A stretch of DNA of 64,000 nucleotides. It comes from Chryseobacterium sp. ON_d1. Lineage in GTDB: Bacteria > Bacteroidota > Bacteroidia > Flavobacteriales > Weeksellaceae. How positions within the stretch are numbered: position 1 is the stretch's first letter; every line of letters starts with the position of its first letter. The notes under the pieces were generated by a model that searched no databases, was not told the origin of the DNA, and saw nothing but the letters and a program-made list of their open reading frames with translations. The DNA lies in assembly GCF_006829085.1 (NCBI RefSeq), contig NZ_BJTC01000009.1:1-64000 (forward strand), read 5' to 3'. A program made the translations under genes and the position numbers. Positions 35,156 through 43,872 of the stretch are shown piece after piece.

Positions 35156-36036
35156 AGATAGCAGCGATAGACATAGGGAGTAATGCAGCCCGCCTTCTTA
35201 TCAATGAAGTAAAGATTAATAACAGAAAACCTGAATTTATCAAGCTGAACCTTCTCAGAATTCCTCTGAGACTGGGAATGGATGTTTTTACCATCGGTAA
35301 AATAGGTCCGGAAAGAGAAAAAATGGTTATTGATTCTATGAAAATCTTCAGTGATCTGATGAAAATATACAAAGTAGACCATTACAGAGCATGCGCTACC
35401 AGTGCTATGCGCGATGCAGCCAACGGTACTGAAATTATCAGCCAGGTAAAAGAAGCATCAGGAATCAATATCGAAATCATCTCCGGAGATGAAGAAGCAA
35501 CCCTGATCTATGAAAATCATGTTGCAGAAGGTCTTGATAAAGAATTTGCCTATCTATACATTGATGTAGGAGGAGGTTCTACCGAGCTTACCTTTTACGA
35601 AAACGGTAAAATGGTTTACGAAAAGTCTTTCAATATAGGGACCATCCGTCTTCTCAATAATCTTGTAACAATGGATAACTGGAAAGAAATGAAAGATGAA
35701 ATCAAGAAAAATATTGTCAGTAAAAAACCTATCGTTGCCATAGGCTCAGGAGGAAATATTAATAAAGTATTCTCTATGAGCAAAACCAAAGACGGAAAGC
35801 CCATGTCTCTTTCTCACCTGAAAAAAACATACAAAGAGTTCAACGAGCTTTCTGTAGAAGAGAGAATGACAAAATATAACCTCAGAGAAGACCGTGCCGA
35901 TGTTTTGGTACATGCATTGAGTATTTTCAACAATGTGATGTCATGGTCTGATATCAGCAGAATATTTGTTCCTAAAATCTCGGTAGCAGACGGATTGATT
36001 CATAATATCTACAGTCAGCTGCAACATAAAAAGTAA
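35152..36036 (+). CDS. ppx: Ppx/GppA family exopolyphosphatase
   Basis: A 294-residue actin-fold phosphatase. Phosphate 1 loop AAIDIGSNAARLLI begins the protein and phosphate 2 loop YIDVGGGSTEL lies near 138-148; catalytic Glu is expected in ISGDEEA. It is short: only the two ASKHA lobes are present, lacking the C-terminal HD-like domains of E. coli Ppx, as seen in many Bacteroidota. It probably degrades polyphosphate or pppGpp. Overlaps ppk1 by four bases. Confidence 0.9.
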   Translation: MKIAAIDIGSNAARLLINEVKINNRKPEFIKLNLLRIPLRLGMDVFTIGKIGPEREKMVIDSMKIFSDLMKIYKVDHYRACATSAMRDAANGTEIISQVKEASGINIEIISGDEEATLIYENHVAEGLDKEFAYLYIDVGGGSTELTFYENGKMVYEKSFNIGTIRLLNNLVTMDNWKEMKDEIKKNIVSKKPIVAIGSGGNINKVFSMSKTKDGKPMSLSHLKKTYKEFNELSVEERMTKYNLREDRADVLVHALSIFNNVMSWSDISRIFVPKISVADGLIHNIYSQLQHKK

Positions 36037-36054
36037 CAGCAAACAATAGTATTG

Positions 36055-36083
36055 AAGGCCAGCCATTTTGTGCTGGCTTTTAT
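36055..36083 (+). terminator. terminator of ppk1-ppx
   Basis: GCCAGC and GCTGGC flank an 8-base loop, followed by TTTTATTTT, 19 bases after the ppx stop. Confidence 0.7.
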
Positions 36084-36086
36084 TTT

Positions 36087-36120
36087 GTCTTTGCGAGGAG
36101 CAACGCGACGAAGCAATCTC
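36087..36120. repeat. short dispersed element (TTTGCGAGGAGCAACGCGACGAAGC type)
   Basis: GTCTTTGCGAGGAGC...GACGAAGCAATCTC resembles small mobile palindromic sequences common between genes of flavobacteria. Only one copy is seen here; family membership is from memory. Confidence 0.4.
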
Positions 36121-36156
36121 TATGCTCTCAGATGGTTTTTTACAATTTTTATTAGA

Positions 36157-36220
36157 TTTTGGCTAAAGCCAATGGAAGGTAGATCATTTTTTAAGGCGGG
36201 CCAAAGCCCACCCCTATTGA
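36157..36220 (+). repeat. GGCTAAAGCC dispersed repeat, copy 1
   Basis: TTTTGGCTAAAGCCAAT, 24 variable bases, then GGGCCAAAGCCCACCCCTATTGA. Two small palindromes in a fixed order define the family; further copies lie at 58088, 58923 (inverted) and 61842. Confidence 0.8.
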
Positions 36221-36235
36221 ATTTTATCAACAACA

Positions 36236-36287
36236 TCTTTTATCTTTTATCTTTTATCTTTTATCTTTTATCTTTTATCTTTTATCT
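36236..36287. repeat. seven-base tandem repeat TCTTTTA, 7.4 copies
   Basis: Seven exact units from 36236 to 36284 plus TCT. It ends 57 bases before the epimerase ATG. Such tracts change length by slippage and could alter spacing in that gene's promoter. Confidence 0.9.
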
Positions 36288-36344
36288 AAAATTTTAAAGT
36301 AAAACCTCTCCCCCATCCGTCATACCAATAGCAATAGTAAAACA

Positions 36345-36998
36345 ATGAATCCAATCAAAATAATTCTTACAGGAGCTACAGGAATGGTAGGCGAAGGTGT
36401 TTTAATGGAATACCTTGATAACCCTCGTGTTTCTGAAATACTGAGTATAAGCCGGAAGCCTTCCGGAAAAACACATCCTAAGCTGAAGGAATACCTTATT
36501 CCTGATTTCCTGTCAATAGATCTTAATGATGAACAGCTAAAAGGTTATGATGCCTGTTTTTTCTGTGCGGGAATCAGCAGTATAGGGATGAATGAAGAAG
36601 ACTATACCAGAATCACTTACGATACTACCCTGCATTTTGCAAAAACTGTATTGAACCAAAATCCGGGAATGGTTTTCAGCTATGTCTCCGGAGCCGGTAC
36701 AGACAGCACAGAGAGCGGAAAACTGATGTGGGCACGCGTAAAAGGCCGGACAGAGAATGATTTGAAAAGAATGAACTTCAAAGGAGCTTATAATTTCCGT
36801 CCCGGGTTCATGAAACCTATTGAAGGTCAATCGAATGTAAAATGGTTTTTTAAACCTTTTATTTGGATTTTTCCTGTATTTTTTCAGTCAAAATCATTAA
36901 CTTTACAGGAAGTGGGTAGAGCAATGATCAATGTAACACAAAATGGATACCCTACAGCTACTTTAGAAATTAGAGATATTAAAAATTTAGCGATATGA
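36345..36998 (+). CDS. NAD(P)-dependent epimerase/reductase-like Rossmann protein
   Basis: A 217-residue protein with GATGMVG (10-16), the dinucleotide-binding motif of atypical SDR proteins. CFFCAGISS, YVSGAGTDS and the helix starting LMWARVKGRTEND belong to the same fold; a YxxxK dyad is not obvious, so it may bind rather than oxidise, or act as an atypical reductase. It is followed by a 49-residue membrane protein that overlaps its stop by four bases. Confidence 0.75.
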   Translation: MNPIKIILTGATGMVGEGVLMEYLDNPRVSEILSISRKPSGKTHPKLKEYLIPDFLSIDLNDEQLKGYDACFFCAGISSIGMNEEDYTRITYDTTLHFAKTVLNQNPGMVFSYVSGAGTDSTESGKLMWARVKGRTENDLKRMNFKGAYNFRPGFMKPIEGQSNVKWFFKPFIWIFPVFFQSKSLTLQEVGRAMINVTQNGYPTATLEIRDIKNLAI

Positions 36999-37144
36999 GA
37001 GACATGTTAAAAAGAATTGTTCTGGTTATTTTTGTACTCTTGCTTGTGACTGCTGTTTCAGGATATTTTTATATGCAGAAACATCCTTTGGAAGGAAATA
37101 AATCAGGAAAGATTTTAAACTTTTCAGGAAAGTCAGGAAAATAG
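36995..37144 (+). CDS. small single-helix membrane protein overlapping the epimerase gene
   Basis: A 49-residue protein whose ATG overlaps the epimerase stop (ATGA), pointing to translational coupling. Positive MRDMLKR precedes one helix (about 8-26), then a short polar tail ending GKILNFSGKSGK. It is too short for most automatic gene finding. Function unknown; it may anchor or pair with the epimerase-like protein at the membrane. Confidence 0.6.
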   Translation: MRDMLKRIVLVIFVLLLVTAVSGYFYMQKHPLEGNKSGKILNFSGKSGK

Positions 37145-37281
37145 CTGAATCCTAAAATACTCTTTTGAAAATAATTTTATCTTCTATCGGAAATATACCT
37201 ATTTTTTAAACATTTCTTAAGATTCCATTAAAATAGTTGCGGAACAGAAAGTTCATTTTTGCATATCTAATTGAAGTAAAA

Positions 37282-40200
37282 ATGATTAACAACTACCTAT
37301 TAAAAGGGTCTGTCATTGCCGCATTCTTTTTTCAGAGCGGACTTTTCGGACAGACACTGATTCATTACTGGAATTTTAACAATAATACTTCCGCAGCAGC
37401 TATTACCGCACCTTCTTCTACGCTGGTGAATGGTTCTCTTGCGGCGGTAGCAGGAGGTACAAGTGCCATTGATTTTGCAGGAGGTACAGGGCAGAATTTT
37501 AGTTCTCAGAATTTAAATGCCAGAAACGGTGATGTACCCGGTACCCATTTAAGATTCAATAATCCGATCGGAGGAGCTTTGCAGTTTAACCTTCCTACAA
37601 CAGGATATAATAATGTCATTGCTAAGTTTACCACCAGGAGATCTGCACAGGGAGCAGGAACTCAGACCTGGTCTTATTCTACAGACGGAACTACATTTGT
37701 CCCATTCCAGACTGTCAATCCTCTGGATAATGATCCACAATTGATTACACTTGATTTTTCTGCCATTCAGGGAGCTAACAACAATCCTGATTTTAAATTA
37801 AAGGTTGAATTCTCCGCAACAGGTGGTGGAACGGGAGGAAACAACCGCTTTGATAACTTTACAGTAGATGCTACTCCTACAGGAGGTGTTGATACTACTC
37901 CGCCAACGGTTACATATCTTCCGGTCAATAATACCAATAACGCATCAATTGCTGTACATCCTACATTATCTTTTAACGAAAATATAAGATTAACAGACAA
38001 TTCCGCGATCAACGATTCTAATGCACAAAACCTTATAGATTTCCGTCTTGGAAATGTTACAGGTACACAAGTTCCCTTTACTACGACTTTCAGTAACAAT
38101 ATGATCACCGTGATTCCAGCATCCATACTGATACCTGGACAGACTTATTATGTAGCCCTTAAACCCAATATGGTAGAGGACTTCAGTGATAACAGTGTTA
38201 CCGCAGTTACATCCAGTACTTTCACCACTGCAGGGACAACAATTTCTTTGGAAAAGAATTTCATCAAAGTCAATGAGAACGCAGGAAATCTTGCCTTTAA
38301 AATCAACGTCACGAATCCTTCAGCTTCTACGGTAAATCTTGTCGTAAAACCCGCACCTTTCAGTACAGCAGACAGTAATGATTTTACGTTAGCCAATCAG
38401 ACGATCAATATTACGCCTTCCAGTACAAGTTATACCGTTAATATCCCAATTATTGATGACACAGTGGCAGAACAACAGGCAGAATACTTTGCATTAAGCC
38501 TTGAAAACCCTGTTGGTGCAACTATTTCCGGAGACAATACGGCAACCGTTTATATTGTAGATAACGATAAACCGGCACCGGTTCCTTCACATCAGATCCA
38601 ACTGAATTACCTGGGAAGTTTTGACCCGTCAGGAAATAATAACAGCTCTACAGAAATTGTAGTTCATGATCCATCAACTCAGCGTCTGTTCACCATCAGT
38701 TCCATTACGGATGTTTTCGATATTATTGATTTTAGTAATCCGGCAACACCTTCAGTTGTAAAGACAGTGAATATGGCTCCTTATGGCGGGATCACAAGCA
38801 TTGCTGTGAAAAACGGAATTATTGCGGCGGCATCTCCCAATACCGATCCTCAGCAAAATGGATCTGTAGTCTTTTTTGATATCAACGGAAACTTCATTAA
38901 ACAGGTGACTGTAGGGGCTTTACCTGATATGGTAACTTTTTCTCCTGACGGAACAAAAGTCGTTACTGCCAACGAGGGTGAGCCTAATGATGCATACACG
39001 ATAGATCCTGAAGGGACAATCAGTATCATTGATATTTCAGGAGGTATCGGAAATCTTACCCAAAGTAATGTGACAACGCTTAATTTCAACGGTTTTGAAT
39101 CTCAACTGGCTGCATTGACTGCGACTGGTTTAAGAAAGGTAAGAACCAACAATACGCTTTCCCAGGACTTGGAACCTGAATATGTTACCATCAGCGCAGA
39201 CAGCCAGAAAGCATGGGTAACACTTCAGGAAAATAATGCAGTGGCAGAAATTAACCTGGCTACCAAAACCATCACAGGAATCTGGGGATTAGGTAAAAAA
39301 GATATGAGCCTTCCGGGGAATGGTTTTGATGCTTCAGACAACAATGGTGAGGTGCTCATTGCCAACTGGCCGGTAAAAGCCTATTACGTTCCTGATGCGG
39401 TACAGAATTATAAAGTAGGAAATACCCATTATATTGTAACAGCCAATGAAGGAGATGAAAAAGATCTTTCAGGTTACAGCGAAAGAACCACTGTGGGAGC
39501 AGCTAATTATATTTTAGATCCTGTTATATTCCCTAATTCAAGCATTTTAAAAGCTTCATATAACCTTGGAAGATTCAGGGTTTCATCGGCCACAGGAAAT
39601 ACAGATGGAGATGCAGAGTTTGAAGAAATAGCAGCTTTGGGAGCACGCTCATTCTCTATTTTCAATGCAGATACCAGACAGATTGTATATGACAGCGGCG
39701 ATCAGTTTGAAAGATATATTGCAGCCTATCATCCATTAATTTTCAATGCAGATAATGAATCGAACGCAGTTAAAAGCAGAAGCCGTGCAAAAGGACCTGA
39801 ACCGGAAGGGGTAGCGTTAGGAAACATCAACGGACAGACTTACGCTTTCATCACATTAGAAAGAACCGGCGGTGTTATGGCATATAATATCACAGATCCT
39901 AATAACCCTACTTTCACCGATTATAAGCATTCCCGCTCTACATCAGCATACGGAGGTGATAATGGTCCTGAAGGAATCATCTACATTGCTCCTGAAAATA
40001 CAACTACCAATAAGGGATATGTGATTGTTGCCAACGAAATCAGTGGAACATTATCTATGTATGAAGTGGCAACACCTGCTACACTGGGAACAGGTGAGAT
40101 AAAGGCTGAACAGGCTACCTTCAATGTGTTCCCAAATCCTGTGAACAAAGGAAATACACTTTATTTCAACAGAAAACAGGATTACGAATTGTACGATATG

Positions 40201-40320
40201 TCCGGAAAATTAATCGGAAAGGAAAAGAATGCCTTAACAATAAACACGTCCCATCTTTCTACAGGTGTTTATCTTGTAAAAACTTCGGAAGGACAGATCA
40301 AAAGAGTCATTGTAAAATAA
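37282..40320 (+). CDS. choice-of-anchor I domain cell-surface protein with T9SS sorting signal
   Basis: A 1012-residue secreted protein; ATG at 37282 gives a signal peptide (about 1-24, ending FGQ). Order: an N-terminal jelly-roll-like region (about 25-200), a bacterial Ig-like domain (about 205-315), a Calx-beta-like segment with IPIIDDTVAE and VYIVDNDK (about 320-440), and then a large beta-propeller-like domain (about 455-930) with DGTKVVTANEGEP and GPEPEGVALG, the choice-of-anchor I type. The last 80 residues are a T9SS sorting domain (FNVFPNPVNKG, STGVYLVKT). Some relatives are annotated as alkaline phosphatase-like; enzymatic activity here is not shown. Confidence 0.85.
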   Translation: MINNYLLKGSVIAAFFFQSGLFGQTLIHYWNFNNNTSAAAITAPSSTLVNGSLAAVAGGTSAIDFAGGTGQNFSSQNLNARNGDVPGTHLRFNNPIGGALQFNLPTTGYNNVIAKFTTRRSAQGAGTQTWSYSTDGTTFVPFQTVNPLDNDPQLITLDFSAIQGANNNPDFKLKVEFSATGGGTGGNNRFDNFTVDATPTGGVDTTPPTVTYLPVNNTNNASIAVHPTLSFNENIRLTDNSAINDSNAQNLIDFRLGNVTGTQVPFTTTFSNNMITVIPASILIPGQTYYVALKPNMVEDFSDNSVTAVTSSTFTTAGTTISLEKNFIKVNENAGNLAFKINVTNPSASTVNLVVKPAPFSTADSNDFTLANQTINITPSSTSYTVNIPIIDDTVAEQQAEYFALSLENPVGATISGDNTATVYIVDNDKPAPVPSHQIQLNYLGSFDPSGNNNSSTEIVVHDPSTQRLFTISSITDVFDIIDFSNPATPSVVKTVNMAPYGGITSIAVKNGIIAAASPNTDPQQNGSVVFFDINGNFIKQVTVGALPDMVTFSPDGTKVVTANEGEPNDAYTIDPEGTISIIDISGGIGNLTQSNVTTLNFNGFESQLAALTATGLRKVRTNNTLSQDLEPEYVTISADSQKAWVTLQENNAVAEINLATKTITGIWGLGKKDMSLPGNGFDASDNNGEVLIANWPVKAYYVPDAVQNYKVGNTHYIVTANEGDEKDLSGYSERTTVGAANYILDPVIFPNSSILKASYNLGRFRVSSATGNTDGDAEFEEIAALGARSFSIFNADTRQIVYDSGDQFERYIAAYHPLIFNADNESNAVKSRSRAKGPEPEGVALGNINGQTYAFITLERTGGVMAYNITDPNNPTFTDYKHSRSTSAYGGDNGPEGIIYIAPENTTTNKGYVIVANEISGTLSMYEVATPATLGTGEIKAEQATFNVFPNPVNKGNTLYFNRKQDYELYDMSGKLIGKEKNALTINTSHLSTGVYLVKTSEGQIKRVIVK

Positions 40321-40346
40321 ATATACATCACAGTATATCACAGATT

Positions 40347-40372
40347 AAAGCTTCGGACTTCCGGAGCTTTTT
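40347..40372 (+). terminator. terminator after the T9SS surface protein
   Basis: AAAGCTTCGG and CCGGAGCTTT pair with one wobble, followed by TT. Confidence 0.55.
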
Positions 40373-40505
40373 GTTATGGGGAAATCAAAGAAATTCATTA
40401 AAAGTAATCCTTAAAAAGCATTTTAATTAATATGATTTAACTTTTGAGATACCTGCACAAATCATTTTATTTCTATATTTACCCATAACAAAAACCCAAT
40501 TCACA

Positions 40506-40898
40506 ATGAAAAATATTAAACGAGCAGGAATTCTTGCCATCCTGTTATTAGGAACAGGGACCGTTTTTTCACAGTCCAGAAAAACAGAATCTGCAAAAGG
40601 GGTAGAAAAAACCGACAATGATAAAATCGTACAGGTGGAAGGTGTAGGACACAAACTCAATTATACTCTTAATGGAGGAGTTGCAGAAGTAGAAGGAGGT
40701 GGTAATACTGTAACCATCAAAGGAAGTGCAAAAAAAATTACAGTATCGGGAACAGGCAATAAAGTATACATTGACAAAGTAGATAAAATATCCATGGAGG
40801 GTGGTGATAATATAGTCTACTATCGTACTTCCGGAACAAAATCAGGGAAACCTGATGTTTCAATTACGGGAGTAGGAAATAAAGCTGTAAAACAGTAA
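40506..40898 (+). CDS. secreted DUF3060-like beta-solenoid protein
   Basis: A 130-residue exported protein: signal peptide 1-22 (ending VFSQ), then a strand-rich region of repeating GxGNxVxI-type turns (VEGVGHKLNYT, VEGGGNTVTIKG, VSGTGNKVYIDK, MEGGDNIVYY, ITGVGNKAV). This is the DUF3060 pattern, which should stack as a small right-handed solenoid. The molecular role is unknown. It probably lies in the periplasm or on the outer surface. Confidence 0.75.
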   Translation: MKNIKRAGILAILLLGTGTVFSQSRKTESAKGVEKTDNDKIVQVEGVGHKLNYTLNGGVAEVEGGGNTVTIKGSAKKITVSGTGNKVYIDKVDKISMEGGDNIVYYRTSGTKSGKPDVSITGVGNKAVKQ

Positions 40899-40920
40899 AA
40901 ATATTAGAAAGATAAGTTGC

Positions 40921-41626
40921 ATGTTCGGATTTGCATTAGATACTGGAAATGAACCTGAAATCATTACATTAATAGATCAGGTAAAGAATATTGAGGGATC
41001 TAATCCTATTGCTTATAAAAAATCAGGCTGGTAAATGTTCATAACATTTCCAATCTTATTTCCGCTATAGAAAATGCCTCTAAAATTTACCAGAATAATG
41101 GTCTTATTTGTAAACTTGATTCACAAAACAATATTATATCTGGTACTTTTATCAGCAGCATTAAAATAAGCAAGTCCAAAAAAAACATTATTCTAACCGG
41201 TTTTGCATGGACAAGTCCAAAAGGGTATCAAAAAGCTCTGGATATGAAACCAATAATGAAATTAATGAAAAGAATATCTGGAAAAGTTTCAAAAAAGATG
41301 AACTGCAGGGGTGGCTTGTTTATGCTTTACATGCCCATAACCCTAAAATAAACAGGGAAAATATCAGCATTCAGATTGATGGAAATGAATTTCATAGTCT
41401 AGATGGCTTTTTCTGTACACTGGGAGAAGAAATCCATGGAGTTTCTGGATATTTCGGACGAAGTCTATATGCTTTGTATGATTGTCTCCGGGAAGATTTC
41501 GGAGTAAAATCCATTTCGGAACTCAATTGGATCAATCATAAAAGAAGTAAAAAAATCCTGAAAACAAAATTTATACAAATCGTTCAGATTTTTGAAGATC
41601 ACAATATAAAGGTTCTATTGAATTAA
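40921..41626 (+). pseudogene. barstar-like (barnase inhibitor family) gene broken by two frameshifts
   Basis: Three consecutive reading frames join into one protein of about 235 residues. Piece 1 runs from ATG 40921 (MFGFALDTGNEPEIITLID) to a stop after KKSGW near 41033. Piece 2 (VNVHNISNLISAIENASKIY to KGYQKALDMK) spans about 41031-41250. Piece 3 runs to the stop at 41626 and carries the barstar pattern (IDGNEFHSLDGFFCTLGEEI, FGRSLYALYDCLR, NWINHKRSK). Both shifts go the same way, each equal to one lost base. The N-terminal half looks like an extra domain. Barstar-type proteins inhibit RNase toxins, but no barnase-like gene is nearby. Sequencing error at the two points is an alternative. Confidence 0.6.
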
Positions 41627-41695
41627 ATTTATTATCAGAAACCTGACGGGTTTGGTTAAGCTTAACAGGTTAAACTTATTCCTGTTAATACAAAT

Positions 41696-41731
41696 AAAAA
41701 GACAAGCCTTAATAAAAAAGCCTGTCTTTTT
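41696..41731 (-). terminator. terminator of the mrp-nfu operon
   Basis: AAAAAGACA.GCC and GGC.TGTCTTTTT-type arms pair around an A-rich loop, 20 bases after the nfu stop on the minus strand. Confidence 0.6.
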
Positions 41732-41750
41732 AAAAATATCTCAGATATAA

Positions 41751-41999
41751 TTACTCTACGTTGATTACCTTTTCGATTTCCGGAGCATGTTGTTTAATGG
41801 TATTTTCAACACCCAGCTTTAAGGTTGAAAAATTCAATGAACACCCGGAACAGTTACCCAAAAGTTTCACAAACACCTGATTATCTTTCACATCAATAAG
41901 CTCAATATCACCACCGTCTTTATTCAAAAACGGTCTGATGCTTTCCAGAGCTTCCATTACTCTTGTTACTGTATCTTCGTGCGTTATGTTTGTTTCCAT
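41751..41999 (-). CDS. nfu: NifU-like C-terminal domain iron-sulfur carrier
   Basis: An 82-residue stand-alone Nfu domain. CSGC with Cys50 and Cys53 (NCSGCSLN) binds a 4Fe-4S cluster between two subunits and hands it to apoproteins. ALESIRPFLNKDGGDIELI is the typical opening. It lies 47 bases downstream of the Mrp ATPase on the same strand; both are cluster carriers, so joint function is likely. Confidence 0.92.
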   Translation of the reverse strand: METNITHEDTVTRVMEALESIRPFLNKDGGDIELIDVKDNQVFVKLLGNCSGCSLNFSTLKLGVENTIKQHAPEIEKVINVE

Positions 42000-42046
42000 A
42001 TTTTTTCAGTTCAATTCGGTTTCTTCAAATTTTATTGAAATTATTA

Positions 42047-43153
42047 TTATTTTGCTTTGGGTGAGCATCCTGCCATTGTGGAAATCTTCACAGCTTCAGT
42101 AGGAGGAAGATTTTTATTTCTTTCCACTAAGCTTTCTACCATTTTTCTGGCAGTTTCTGTGTAGATATCTGCAATTTTAGATCCTTCCTGAAGCGCAGCA
42201 GGCCTTCCAACATCTCCTGCCTCTCTGATGCTTTGGATCAATGGAATTTCTCCCAATACAGGAATTCCAAGATCTTCAGCTAAATATTGTGCTCCCTGAT
42301 TTCCAAAGATATAATATTTATTGTCAGGAAGTTCTTCCGGTGTAAAATACGCCATATTTTCGATCAAACCAAGAACCGGAATGTTAATACTTTCCATCTG
42401 GAACATCGCAATTCCCTTTCTTACATCTGCCAATGCAACATGCTGAGGTGTGCTTACGATTACCGCTCCTGTTACCGGTACTTCCTGAATAATTGATAAG
42501 TGGATATCACCTGTTCCCGGAGGAAGGTCAATTAATAAGAAATCCAGCTCTCCCCAGGCAGCATCTCTGATCATCTGGTTCAATGCTTTTGAAGCCATGG
42601 GACCTCTCCATACTACAGCCTGATTAGCCCCTGAAAAATATCCTATTGACAACATTTTTACCCCATAATTCTCAATAGGCTTCATCAGATTCTTACCATT
42701 AACTTCTACAGAGATTGGTTTTTCACCTTCTGTATCAAACATGGTAGGCACTGAAGGACCATAGATATCAGCATCTAACAATCCTACTTTAAAGCCCATT
42801 TTAGCTAGTGTTACTGCCATATTTGCAGACACTGTAGATTTCCCTACGCCTCCTTTTCCGGAAGCAATAGCGATAATATTTTGAATTCCCGGAATTTGTT
42901 TTCCTTTGATCTGGCTTTGCTGAATTTCACTAGGCTCCGGAGAAACGATTTTAAGTTTCAAATGAACGTTTTCTCCAAACTCACTGGCAAAAGCCTGTTT
43001 CATGGCTGCCTCCAGTTTTTTCTTTTCGTGCATTGCAGGAGAATGAGCAGTCATGTCAATATACACATCATCACCCATAATCTGAAGATTATTCACCAAA
43101 TCATCTACTTCTATTTCTTTAAGGAATTCCTGAACCTTTTCTTTCGTCAACAT
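42047..43153 (-). CDS. mrp: Mrp/ApbC family iron-sulfur cluster carrier ATPase
   Basis: A 368-residue P-loop ATPase. An N-terminal MIP18/DUF59 domain (about 1-75) precedes the ATPase, with deviant Walker A GKGGVGKS (99-106), DADIYGPSVP and IDLPPGTGD. The cluster-binding CPxC usual after ENMAYF is absent (TPEELPDNKYYIFG instead), which I recall as normal for Bacteroidota Mrp proteins. The C-terminus ends MAGCSPKAK. It delivers iron-sulfur clusters and is cotranscribed with nfu. Confidence 0.92.
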   Translation of the reverse strand: MLTKEKVQEFLKEIEVDDLVNNLQIMGDDVYIDMTAHSPAMHEKKKLEAAMKQAFASEFGENVHLKLKIVSPEPSEIQQSQIKGKQIPGIQNIIAIASGKGGVGKSTVSANMAVTLAKMGFKVGLLDADIYGPSVPTMFDTEGEKPISVEVNGKNLMKPIENYGVKMLSIGYFSGANQAVVWRGPMASKALNQMIRDAAWGELDFLLIDLPPGTGDIHLSIIQEVPVTGAVIVSTPQHVALADVRKGIAMFQMESINIPVLGLIENMAYFTPEELPDNKYYIFGNQGAQYLAEDLGIPVLGEIPLIQSIREAGDVGRPAALQEGSKIADIYTETARKMVESLVERNKNLPPTEAVKISTMAGCSPKAK

Positions 43154-43171
43154 ATAAATATAAATTGTTTA

Positions 43172-43179
43172 CAAATTTA
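43172..43179 (-). promoter_or_regulatory. candidate -7 box of mrp-nfu
   Basis: TAAATTTG on the minus strand fits TAnnTTTG and lies 18 bases before the mrp ATG. The nearest upstream TTG is 25 bases away, slightly too far. Confidence 0.4.
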
Positions 43180-43304
43180 CGCATTTTTTTCGGTAATTTA
43201 GAATCAATAAAATCTATAATATCAGGTGATAAATCAGATCATTAAAAATTTTTTATTTCTGTTTTATATTCTGATGCCACATCAAGTTTTAGAAAATAAT
43301 TGAT

Positions 43305-43760
43305 ATGAAAACTTCGTCTTATCCTACCAAATATGCACAACCAAAAGGGATTTTCAACCTTGGAAAAACAAGATTCAAATGGTATGATCTGGCATCTGAT
43401 CCTGCAGAAATTTCCCAACAGGATATCAATAATGCACAGAATTGTATTGAAAATGCCCGGGAAAACTTTCAGAATATTGATGATCTCGGATTCGTCATTA
43501 TGCACCGTTGCGGAGAACATTATCTTCTGCTTGTTTGTACCTGGCGAAGCGAAAACGAACTGTGGGAAAGTGTATATTATGACGGTTCCGGAAAGTTTGA
43601 AGTATGGGACAGAAGCAAAACCCACCTTCCCACGTACTGCGTCTGGGAAATGGGAATTGTCTATCATGAATCTCAATCCTGGAAAAAATATCTGGGCTCC
43701 GGACGGGAAGGAAAAAACAAAGATGAATATCTTAAGGATTTCTTTGCGGGAGAAGTTTAA
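43305..43760 (+). CDS. conserved-looking soluble protein of unknown function
   Basis: A 151-residue protein without signal peptide or membrane helix. It reads as a compact alpha-beta protein (KWYDLASDPAEISQQDI, DDLGFVIMHRCGEHYLLLVCTWRSENELWESVYY, WEMGIVYHESQSWKKYL) with many Trp residues and a Cys-containing core. Codon use fits its neighbours, so it is probably a real gene. I do not recognise the family. It diverges from mrp. Confidence 0.65.
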   Translation: MKTSSYPTKYAQPKGIFNLGKTRFKWYDLASDPAEISQQDINNAQNCIENARENFQNIDDLGFVIMHRCGEHYLLLVCTWRSENELWESVYYDGSGKFEVWDRSKTHLPTYCVWEMGIVYHESQSWKKYLGSGREGKNKDEYLKDFFAGEV

Positions 43761-43771
43761 ATATTTTGTAT

Positions 43772-43841
43772 TGTCATTCTAATGAAGAATCTCACAAAAA
43801 GAAGAGCTTCTTCATTCCACTCCGTTTTATTCGGAATGACA
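43772..43841. repeat. dispersed element with TGTCATTC/GAATGACA ends
   Basis: TGTCATTC at 43772-43779 and its exact complement at 43834-43841 bound a 70-base element containing two GAAGA-type segments. It lies between two convergent genes. Elements with such ends recur in flavobacterial genomes (from memory). Confidence 0.5.
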
Positions 43842-43872
43842 TAAGAATAAAAAACAATTTAAATCCAGACTA

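Larger units (their letters stand above)
36037..36344. other. gap rich in repeats between ppx and epimerase
   Basis: These 308 bases contain, in order, the ppx terminator, a short palindromic element, a GGCTAAAGCC element and a seven-base tandem repeat. An 81-codon open frame through them is only translated repeat and is not annotated. Confidence 0.75.

Noticed and set aside
36052..36297. 81-codon open frame on the plus strand
   Set aside because: It reads through the terminator, a GGCTAAAGCC element and the TCTTTTA tandem repeat; the product is translated repeat.
43333..43782. 149-codon frame overlapping the gene at 43305
   Set aside because: Offset frame of a better gene; its tail runs into the dispersed element.
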